Below are positions 6,785 through 12,104 of a DNA stretch of 12,104 nt, one piece after another. Location of the stretch: positions 1 to 12,104 of the forward strand of contig JAAZDZ010000535.1 in NCBI GenBank assembly GCA_012512545.1. Direction: 5' to 3'. Both the position numbers and the translations under genes were made by a program. The notes under the pieces were generated by a model that saw only the letters and a list, made by a program, of their open reading frames with translations, was not told the origin of the DNA and did no database searches. This DNA comes from Alcaligenaceae bacterium. GTDB lineage: Bacteria; Pseudomonadota; Gammaproteobacteria; Burkholderiales; Burkholderiaceae_B. Within the stretch, counting starts at the first letter, position 1. Each line of letters opens with the position of its first letter.

Positions 6785-7588
6785 TCAGCCGTGACTGCGC
6801 GTAAGTGTATGTGAGAAATGTAGCTGCTGCAGCATGTCGCGCGCCCAGCGCACGGCGGGCAGGCGATATTGACGTTCGATCATTTCGGCCCGTTCGATGA
6901 AGCGGCCCACGGATACATTGAGCAGATCGCCCTTGACGCCAATGGCAATACGGTTGCCTGCGTCAATTTCCGGCAGTACCAGCATGCCATCGGGAAAAGC
7001 GGTTCTCAGCCCTTCCAGATTGGGCTCGAAACTGCCGTGGTCGCCAAACAGGTTCACGGTAATGACGCCCGGGTCGGCCAATGCATGAGCGCAATCCTGA
7101 TAGAACCCGGGCGAGCCGCGCACCGGCCCCTGAGCGTAAGCATCGTAGAGATCGACCATCAGGGCCGTGAAACGGCCGATGTTGCGGGGCTCGCGAACCC
7201 AGTCGGCAGCATCGCAGTGGTCAATTTCCGAACGAGGCGATTCAGGCAGGCGGAAGTGGCTGCGGCATACGGCGGACACCATGGGGTTCCATTCTGCCGT
7301 TGCGACTTGCGAGGGCGTATTGCGCAAGGTGTAACGCAGCAGCGAACCCGCCCCCAGGCCGAGAATGCCGATGTGATCTTCTGCTTCTGGCTCGACCAGC
7401 AGCAGCCAGGCCATCATTTGCTGGGTATAAGCCAGCACCAGATCGTTGGGGCGGCGCAGGCGCATGGCACCCTGCACCCATTCGGTACCGAAATGCAGAT
7501 AGCGTATGCCCGAGGATTCCGACACGGTAGGTTCGTCGGATTCCCAGGGAGCATACGCTGCTTCGGCGGACTCAAACGTTTCAGACAC
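6785..7588 (-). CDS. Spermidine-synthase-like protein with non-canonical active site
   Basis: A 267-residue protein with the layout of the SpeE family: a short beta-rich N-terminal part (SGIRYLHFGTEWVQGAMRL, 26-44) and a Rossmann methyltransferase-like domain. The nucleotide loop is LGLGAGSLLR (76-85) instead of the usual GGGDGG. The acidic ligand E99 (TAEWNP) is kept, as is the D-A-A-D block (126-129). The catalytic DSSDP/DCTDP-type motif of true aminopropyltransferases is replaced by VDLYDAYAQG (145-154). Many proteobacterial proteins labelled spermidine synthase share these features, and their reaction is unknown. GTG 7588 is chosen because it overlaps the thiolase stop by only 8 nt; TTG 7606 is an alternative with a G-rich upstream stretch. 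It is probably co-transcribed with bktB and the ABC importer. Confidence 0.8.
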   Translation of the reverse strand: MSETFESAEAAYAPWESDEPTVSESSGIRYLHFGTEWVQGAMRLRRPNDLVLAYTQQMMAWLLLVEPEAEDHIGILGLGAGSLLRYTLRNTPSQVATAEWNPMVSAVCRSHFRLPESPRSEIDHCDAADWVREPRNIGRFTALMVDLYDAYAQGPVRGSPGFYQDCAHALADPGVITVNLFGDHGSFEPNLEGLRTAFPDGMLVLPEIDAGNRIAIGVKGDLLNVSVGRFIERAEMIERQYRLPAVRWARDMLQQLHFSHTLTRSHG

Positions 7589-8762
7589 GTTCGAAGATCG
7601 CGGCAATACCCTGCCCCCCGCCGATGCACATGGTCACCAGCGCATAGCGGCCCTGAATGCGCTCAAGTTCGTAAAGGGCCTTGGTCGTGATGATGGCGCC
7701 GGTGGCCCCGATGGGATGGCCCAGGCTGATGCCGCTGCCATTGGGGTTGACCTTGGCCGGGTCCATGCCCAGTTCTTTGATGACGGCGCATGCCTGAGCG
7801 GCGAACGCCTCGTTGGACTCGATGACATCCATCTGGTCGAGCGTCAGACCTGCGCGCTCCAGCGCCAGGCGCGTGGCCGGTACGGGGCCAATCCCCATGT
7901 ACAGCGGCTCGACCCCTGCATGCCCATAGGACACCAGACGCGCCATCGGCTTGAGACCGCGCTGTTGCGCATGCGAGGCGCTCATCAGCAGAACCGCACC
8001 CGCGCCGTCGTTCAGGCCCGATGCATTGCCCGCCGTTACTGTGCCGTCTTCCTTGACGAATACGGGCTTCAGGCCGACGAAATCTTCAGCCTTGGCACCC
8101 ATGCGCACGTGTTCATCGGTATCGAACACGACTTCACCCTTGCGGGTTTTCTGCACCACGGGCACGATCTGCGACTTGAAATAACCCTGCTTGATGGCGT
8201 TTTCCGCGCGCTGGTGCGAGGACACTGCCAGGGCGTCTTGTTCGGTACGGCTGATTTCATGGCGCTTGGCGACGTTTTCGGCCGTCACGCCCATGTGCAC
8301 GCTTGCCAGAGGATCTGACAGGGCACCGGTCATCATGTCGATGAGAGCGGCATCGCCCATACGCGCGCCCCAGCGTTGTGCGGGGGCCAGATAAGGGGCG
8401 CAGCTCATGCTTTCGGCACCTGCGCCGATCGCCACCTTGGCATCACCCAGCTTGATGGACTGAGCGGCGCTGATGATGGCCTGCAGGCCCGAACCGCACA
8501 GGCGGTTGACGTTCATGGCCACCGCGCTGTCGGGAATGCCCGCATTCAGGGATGCGACACGCGACAGATACATGTCTTTGGGTTCGCTGTTGACCACCTG
8601 CCCGAATACGACGTGCTCGACTTCGGAAGGCTCCACACCGGCCCGCTCAAGGACGGCCCGCACAACGGTTGTGCCCAGCTCGGTGGGGCGCACATTCTTC
8701 AGCGCACCCCCGAAACTACCAATTGCCGTTCTGCAAGCCGCAATGACAACGACATCTTCCAT
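7581..8762 (-). CDS. bktB: Beta-ketothiolase / acetyl-CoA acetyltransferase, BktB-like
   Basis: A 393-residue thiolase that would join or cleave acyl-CoA plus acetyl-CoA at the 3-ketoacyl-CoA step in the cytoplasm, in fatty-acid or polyhydroxyalkanoate metabolism. The catalytic residues are intact: nucleophile C89 in NRLCGSGLQAI, H349 in GISLGHPIGATGA, and C379 in MCIGGGQG. The sequence follows Cupriavidus BktB nearly throughout (MYLSRVASLNAG, YLAPAQRWGARMGDA, MGVTAENVAK, NEAFAAQACAV, AKVNPNGSGISLGHP), with the three catalytic positions shifted by one residue. BktB accepts longer 3-ketoacyl-CoAs than PhaA, so C4-C6 substrates are possible here, by inference. ATG 8762 has AGGAGA 8 nt upstream. 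No phaB, phaC or beta-oxidation gene lies beside it. Instead it heads a probable operon with a SpeE-like gene and an ABC importer. Confidence 0.93.
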   Translation of the reverse strand: MEDVVVIAACRTAIGSFGGALKNVRPTELGTTVVRAVLERAGVEPSEVEHVVFGQVVNSEPKDMYLSRVASLNAGIPDSAVAMNVNRLCGSGLQAIISAAQSIKLGDAKVAIGAGAESMSCAPYLAPAQRWGARMGDAALIDMMTGALSDPLASVHMGVTAENVAKRHEISRTEQDALAVSSHQRAENAIKQGYFKSQIVPVVQKTRKGEVVFDTDEHVRMGAKAEDFVGLKPVFVKEDGTVTAGNASGLNDGAGAVLLMSASHAQQRGLKPMARLVSYGHAGVEPLYMGIGPVPATRLALERAGLTLDQMDVIESNEAFAAQACAVIKELGMDPAKVNPNGSGISLGHPIGATGAIITTKALYELERIQGRYALVTMCIGGGQGIAAIFERV

Positions 8763-8809
8763 GCTTGAATCTCCTGTGTATTTATCTGTAGGGCGATGTG
8801 AATCAGAAG

Positions 8810-8838
8810 ATCATACCGCGCTGGTGCGCCACTGTCGC
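8810..8838 (-). promoter_or_regulatory. Candidate sigma-70 promoter for bktB and the downstream operon
   Basis: On the minus strand -35 GCGACA (8833-8838, four of six) and -10 TATGAT (8810-8815, five of six) are separated by exactly 17 nt. The predicted start near 8803 would give a leader of about 40 nt before the bktB ATG, with its good AGGAGA site. It lies in the 84-nt gap after the EAL-HDOD stop codon. The spacer contains a perfect small inverted repeat GCGC-TGGT-GCGC (8818-8829), a possible operator. No terminator for the EAL-HDOD gene is visible in the gap. Confidence 0.45.
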
Positions 8839-8846
8839 ACCTCTGT

Positions 8847-10109
8847 TCAAGAATTGCCGATGAGCGCCAGTGTCTCGGTTGACCAGATCTGGCTTTGCAG
8901 CCAGGTCTGATTGAAGAGTTCAACGCGGGCCGCAGGCCAGCCATGCACACGAGCATTTTCAAACGTCTCGATATCGGCCAGCAACCTGCCCAGCTCTCCT
9001 TCTCTATCGGCCAGGGCACTCATGATTTCCTGGGAAAGCGCCAGTTGCTGCAGAAGCTGCTCCATCGACTTGCCCAGAAGCTCGCCCATCATGGACAGAA
9101 TGCCCACAAAGAAAGCCGCTTCCGCACCCGCGCTGCGCTGGGCCAGACGCTCGCACATGCCTGCGCGCGTCAGGGCTCTGGAAAGCAGCAGTTTGCACGC
9201 CGGGCCATGGTTGGCCAGCAGCATGGTCAGGGCCAGCGAGCCTGCCTGCTTCAGGCCCAGCACCTGCAATGCCTGGAATAATGTCTGGATTTTGCCGTTG
9301 TAATGGAACAGGGCGGAATTGGTATAACGCAGCAGCAAGAAAGTGAGCTGGGCATCCTGCGCAATGATGCGTTCGATTTCCTTGACCCGGACATCGCCCT
9401 TTTGCAGCTCCACCAGCAGGCGGACCAGCGCAGCGTGGTTGTTGCTGCGTTCACTGGAAAACGCCTGCTGGGTTTCGGCCCGGGCATAGAAATACCCCTG
9501 AAAAAGCGTGAAGCCCATGCCCCGCAGGCGCTCGAAAGTCTGCAGGTCTTCGACCTTCTCGGCCAGCAGCCGCAGACCGCGCTTCTTGTAAAGTGCGACC
9601 GCATCCGCATCGAAGGGCTGATGCAGATCAACCTTGATGATGGTGGCCACATCGAGCAAGGGCCTGGTGTCTTCGGTCAGGACAAAGTCATCCAGCGCCA
9701 CCTCGTAACCCAGTTCGCGAATTTGCCTCAATGCAGCCAGCACTTCGGGGTCGGCCGCCACATTTTCCAGGACTTCAACCACCACCTGCCCCGATGAGGG
9801 AGGCAGGAGTTCGGGTTTGAGCAACAGATCGCGCGGCGTATTGACGAAAACCAGGCGCTGGCCGACCAGGCGTTCGATGCCGATCTCGTAGAATGCGATA
9901 TGGCAGACGCGCGCCGTTGCCAGCATCGCCTCATCGTCAGCAACGTTGGCAAAGGTCGCCGCGGCGTTTTCACGATAGAGCAGTTCGTCAGCTACGTGCA
10001 CGAGGTCGCCATCGCAGATGGGTTGCAAGGCAATGCAGTAATTCTGCAATCCGGGGGTTTCCACTTCCCCTGGCGACGTCCCATGCGCGGTCACTTCAAA
10101 TTCAGCCAT
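8847..10109 (-). CDS. EAL-HDOD domain signalling protein (YuxH type)
   Basis: A 420-residue cytoplasmic protein. Residues about 24-215 are an EAL-type domain and residues about 225-410 an HDOD domain, the YuxH arrangement. EAL landmarks: ELLYR (42-46) in place of EALLR, VN at 89-90, VEVLE (111-115), DDF (140-142), IKVD (158-161), E184 (AEKVED) and QGYFYA (204-209). Many phosphodiesterase metal-ligand positions are therefore kept, but the usual loop 6 text DFGTGYSS is replaced by DFVLTEDTRP, so cyclic-di-GMP hydrolysis is doubtful and ligand sensing is more likely. The HDOD half shows IAQDAQLTFLLLRYTNSA and ILSMMGELLG, with no HD metal pair, as expected. ATG 10109 is preferred over GTG 10166 because it gives a natural N-terminus before LQNYCIALQPI. 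Its Shine-Dalgarno is poorly spaced (AAAGGG, 10 nt). Confidence 0.88.
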   Translation of the reverse strand: MAEFEVTAHGTSPGEVETPGLQNYCIALQPICDGDLVHVADELLYRENAAATFANVADDEAMLATARVCHIAFYEIGIERLVGQRLVFVNTPRDLLLKPELLPPSSGQVVVEVLENVAADPEVLAALRQIRELGYEVALDDFVLTEDTRPLLDVATIIKVDLHQPFDADAVALYKKRGLRLLAEKVEDLQTFERLRGMGFTLFQGYFYARAETQQAFSSERSNNHAALVRLLVELQKGDVRVKEIERIIAQDAQLTFLLLRYTNSALFHYNGKIQTLFQALQVLGLKQAGSLALTMLLANHGPACKLLLSRALTRAGMCERLAQRSAGAEAAFFVGILSMMGELLGKSMEQLLQQLALSQEIMSALADREGELGRLLADIETFENARVHGWPAARVELFNQTWLQSQIWSTETLALIGNS

Positions 10110-10159
10110 GGTCTGCAGGCCCTTTGTAAGAAATAAACCACAATAAAAAGAAGACAACC

Positions 10160-10194
10160 CGCGCACGCAGCGCGTGATGAGTGCCCTTCATCAC
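10160..10194. repeat. Two abutting perfect inverted repeats upstream of the EAL-HDOD gene
   Basis: CGCGC-ACGCA-GCGCG (10160-10174) and GTGATGA-N7-TCATCAC (10174-10194) share the base at 10174. Both are perfect, with 5-bp arms and a 5-nt loop, and 7-bp arms and a 7-nt spacer, respectively. They lie 51 to 85 nt upstream of the ATG at 10109 and inside the leader if transcription starts near 10207. They could be an operator pair or two leader hairpins. There is no T-run, so they are not a terminator. Confidence 0.5.
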
Positions 10195-10213
10195 AATGGG
10201 CTCACAGGGCTCA

Positions 10214-10242
10214 ATCATAAATGTAACTGTCAGCAATATCAG
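10214..10242 (-). promoter_or_regulatory. Weak candidate promoter for the EAL-HDOD gene
   Basis: On the minus strand -10 TATGAT (10214-10219, five of six) has CTGATA (10237-10242) 17 nt upstream as a poor -35. It lies in the AT-rich centre of the divergent region and would give a leader of about 98 nt. Other AT-rich hexamers nearby could serve instead, so this is a low-confidence call. Confidence 0.25.
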
Positions 10243-10360
10243 ATAATTAACTGAAAATAACGAATTTTGACGATATCGCCAGCCAGTTTGAGCGCATTGG
10301 AGGCCCTGACCCGTCCTCACTGATATCATGGTCGCTTTCCCGCAACACTTCTTTTGTACT

Positions 10361-11152
10361 GTGAAATTAGCCACCTGGAACGTCAATTCTCTGAAAGTCC
10401 GCCTGCCGCAGGTATTGAACTGGCTGCGCGACAACCCCGTTGATGCCCTGTGCCTGCAAGAGCTCAAGCTGGCCGACGAATTCTTCCCTCTGGAAGCATT
10501 CACGGAAATCGGCTATCACGCAGTCTGGGCTGGCCAGAAAACCTATAACGGCGTCGCCATCATTTCCAGGCAGCCCGGCGCCGATACGCATCGCAACCTG
10601 CCCGGCCTGGAAGACCCGCAACAGCGAGTGGTCGCCACCACTCTGCCCTCGCCCGCTGGCCCTGTGCGTGTCATCAGCGCCTATTGCCCCAATGGCCAGT
10701 CGCTCGACAGCGACAAATACCAGTACAAACTGCGCTGGTTCCAGGCTTTGCATGAATGGCTGCAGGAAGAGCTGCAAGCGCATCCGCGCCTGGCAATATT
10801 GGGCGACTACAACGTCGCCCCGGCCGACGAAGATGTCCATGACCCGGCCAAATGGGAAGGAGATGTCCTGGTGTCCGAGCCCGAACGCGCTGCGTTCCAA
10901 GCTCTGCTCGACCTGGGTCTGACCGACGCCTTCCGTCTATTCCCGCAAGAAGAGAAATCCTTCTCGTGGTGGGATTACCGGCGGATGGCCTTCCGCCGTA
11001 ATGCTGGGCTGCGCATTGATCACGTCTTGCTGTCAGATGCTTTACGCCCCCTATGTACAGAATGCGTGATCGACAAAGAGCCTCGCGGTTGGGAGCAGCC
11101 CTCCGATCACACCCCCGTAATCGCCACGCTTAATTTCGGCCAGGAACCTTAA
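10361..11152 (+). CDS. xth: Exodeoxyribonuclease III
   Basis: A 263-residue apurinic/apyrimidinic endonuclease and 3'-5' exonuclease of the XthA type, acting in base excision repair. The catalytic set of the EEP fold lines up almost residue for residue with E. coli XthA: N7 (WNVNS), E34 (LQELKL), Y108 (SAYCPNG), D149 and N151 (LGDYNVAP), D220 (LRIDHVLLS) and the D249-H250 pair (PSDHTPV). It also carries FSWWDYR (201-207). GTG 10361 is chosen because it gives the universal MKLATWNVNS start and the E. coli numbering. An in-frame ATG at 10328 would add an unsupported 11-residue extension. Neither start has a Shine-Dalgarno. The next gene starts 4 nt after its stop. Confidence 0.94.
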   Translation: MKLATWNVNSLKVRLPQVLNWLRDNPVDALCLQELKLADEFFPLEAFTEIGYHAVWAGQKTYNGVAIISRQPGADTHRNLPGLEDPQQRVVATTLPSPAGPVRVISAYCPNGQSLDSDKYQYKLRWFQALHEWLQEELQAHPRLAILGDYNVAPADEDVHDPAKWEGDVLVSEPERAAFQALLDLGLTDAFRLFPQEEKSFSWWDYRRMAFRRNAGLRIDHVLLSDALRPLCTECVIDKEPRGWEQPSDHTPVIATLNFGQEP

Positions 11153-11156
11153 CCTT

Positions 11157-11495
11157 ATGCAAGTCACCAGCCATGTAGTGAATCGCTTCGATACCGGCGT
11201 CGTACTTGACGTCAACGCCGACGGCCTGCCTGTGCGGGCTTACGTTGCCATCAGCGCCCCCGACCCCGAAGCCGTGACTGCCTTCGTGCCGCCTGAGCAA
11301 TTCGAAAGTGGCGCCAGCCTGCATGTAGCGGCCATCAGCACGGCCGATGAAGCAAGCGCCACACTTGAGGACGTGCTATTTAACATGGAGGCGGATGACG
11401 CAGTGGCTTTTTTGTGCGCCGACCCCGAAAGCTGGTTAGCCACGCTTGAGCAACTCGGTTACGACCCCGACTCCGACTCGAGTCCGCTAGAATAA
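11157..11495 (+). CDS. Highly acidic hypothetical protein between xth and gmk
   Basis: A 112-residue protein I do not recognise. It has 21 acidic residues (12 Asp, 9 Glu) against only two arginines and no lysine, so its isoelectric point must be very low. There is no signal peptide or membrane segment. The first half is predicted mostly beta ([27 protein letters not shown]). The second half has a likely amphipathic helix ([20 protein letters not shown]) and an [15 protein letters not shown] tail. ATG 11157 lies 4 nt after the xth stop, with AGGAA about 10 nt upstream inside xth, suggesting coupled translation; gmk follows 22 nt after its stop. Tight packing between two conserved genes supports a real gene. 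Function is unknown; a nucleic-acid-mimic or nuclease-modulating role would be speculation. Confidence 0.7.
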   Translation: MQVTSHVVNRFDTGVVLDVNADGLPVRAYVAISAPDPEAVTAFVPPEQFESGASLHVAAISTADEASATLEDVLFNMEADDAVAFLCADPESWLATLEQLGYDPDSDSSPLE

Positions 11496-11517
11496 CGGTT
11501 TTTCTTCGCATAGACCT

Positions 11518-12104
11518 ATGTCGCAACGCCCTGGTAACGTATTCATGATTGTCGCCCCCAGTGGCGCCGGGAAATCCAGTCTCGTCAATGCCTTGCTCGA
11601 AAAAGAGCCTGACATGATGTTGTCGATTTCCTGTACGACACGCCCTCCTCGCCCCGGCGAAGAACATGAAAAACATTATCGCTTCGTGAGCGTCGAAGAA
11701 TTCCAAGCCTTGCGCGATGCCGGCTCCATGCTTGAGTGGGCCGAAGTACACGGTAATTTCTATGGCACCCCGCGCGACAGAATCGATGAAGCCCTGCAAT
11801 CCGGGCGCGATGTCCTGCTGGAGATCGACTGGCAAGGCGCCCGGCAGGTTCGCCAGTTTCTGCCCGACGCCATTGGGGTATTCATCCTGCCCCCTTCTAT
11901 CGAGGCGCTTGAGCTACGATTGAAGAAGCGCGGCCAAGATGAACCGCATGTGATCGCACGGCGCCTGCTCGCCGCAGGCGGCGAAATGTCGCATGTATCA
12001 GAGTGTCAATATGTTATTATTAATCAAGAATTTAGCACTGCTCTGAAAGAACTTTGCAGCATCGTTGCTGCTGCCCGCCTGCGCTATGCGGCTCAAGCCA
12101 CCAG
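11518..12104 (+). CDS. gmk: Guanylate kinase, 3' end beyond the window
   Basis: The first 195 codons of the enzyme that converts GMP plus ATP to GDP plus ADP in purine nucleotide synthesis; the frame is open to the last base, so only a short tail should be missing relative to the usual length of about 205-213 residues. The P-loop [10 protein letters not shown] is near residues 13-22. Next comes the GMP-binding block [11 protein letters not shown], then [24 protein letters not shown], the [14 protein letters not shown] block, and the lid and core FILPPS...LRLKKRG. ATG 11518 is fixed by alignment; no Shine-Dalgarno stands before it (CGCATAGACCT), so it may depend on transcription and translation from the upstream acidic-protein gene. 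A TAGAAT hexamer at 11488-11493 has no good -35. Confidence 0.96.
   Translation, partial: MSQRPGNVFMIVAPSGAGKSSLVNALLEKEPDMMLSISCTTRPPRPGEEHEKHYRFVSVEEFQALRDAGSMLEWAEVHGNFYGTPRDRIDEALQSGRDVLLEIDWQGARQVRQFLPDAIGVFILPPSIEALELRLKKRGQDEPHVIARRLLAAGGEMSHVSECQYVIINQEFSTALKELCSIVAAARLRYAAQAT

Larger units (their letters stand above)
10110..10360. other. Divergent intergenic region between the EAL-HDOD gene and xth
   Basis: About 250 nt without a convincing gene, separating the minus-strand block from the plus-strand block. The middle (about 10195-10280) is clearly more AT-rich than the rest of the window, as expected for promoters. Minus-strand features are the inverted repeats at 10160-10194 and a weak promoter candidate at 10214-10242. 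For xth I find TTGACG at 10267-10272 but no acceptable -10 at the right spacing, and no Shine-Dalgarno before either possible xth start. Confidence 0.6.

Noticed and set aside
5837..6814. Plus-strand open frame of 325 codons antisense to the binding protein
   Set aside because: It is as long as the real gene but reads as His/Arg-rich text with no domain. The minus strand has a signal peptide and full family blocks.
10102..10503. Minus-strand 133-codon frame spanning the divergent region
   Set aside because: It is antisense to the start of xth and crosses the AT-rich promoter region. No domain or ribosome binding site is evident.
11475..11484. Perfect 10-bp palindrome GACTCGAGTC
   Set aside because: It lies within codons of the acidic protein's Asp/Ser tail and does not extend further; probably chance.

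Overview
The window is a dense, moderately GC-rich stretch of ordinary chromosome. It looks betaproteobacterial, most likely order Burkholderiales and family Alcaligenaceae. The reasons are a thiolase that resembles Cupriavidus BktB along its whole length, YbhP/ClsB/YbhN proteins, a COG2984/4120/1101-type ABC transporter, and the codon composition. The genus cannot be fixed from the sequence alone. I see no tRNA, rRNA, IS element, prophage or CRISPR array.

Layout: everything from position 1 to about 10,109 reads on the minus strand, and everything from 10,361 to the end reads on the plus strand, so 10,110-10,360 is a divergent promoter region. In minus-strand transcription order the genes are: an EAL-HDOD (YuxH-type) signalling protein (10109-8847); a beta-ketothiolase close to BktB (8762-7581); a divergent spermidine-synthase-like methyltransferase-fold protein (7588-6785); a three-gene ABC importer of the TrpX/TrpY/TrpZ type, with periplasmic binding protein (6751-5783), permease (5771-4881) and ATPase (4878-4084); the three-gene module ybhP-clsB-ybhN (4013-1067), in the same order as in E. 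coli; a glycine-zipper protein (1023-502); and the start of an RND-efflux periplasmic adaptor lipoprotein (345 to beyond position 1). On the plus strand are exodeoxyribonuclease III (xth), an unrecognised and extremely acidic 112-residue protein, and guanylate kinase (gmk), which runs off the right edge.

How the genes work together: the thiolase, the SpeE-like gene and the ABC importer are packed with overlaps or gaps of 2-33 nt behind a recognisable promoter (8810-8838). They are probably one operon, although their joint function is not obvious. The ybhP-clsB-ybhN genes overlap each other and form a membrane-phospholipid unit built around cardiolipin synthase. On the plus strand, xth, the acidic protein and gmk are spaced tightly enough (4 and 22 nt) to be co-transcribed.

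I found no clearly new multi-gene system. The best second-look items are the very acidic orphan between xth and gmk, the thiolase/SpeE-like/importer operon with its non-canonical SpeE active site, and two abutting perfect inverted repeats in the probable leader of the EAL-HDOD gene.
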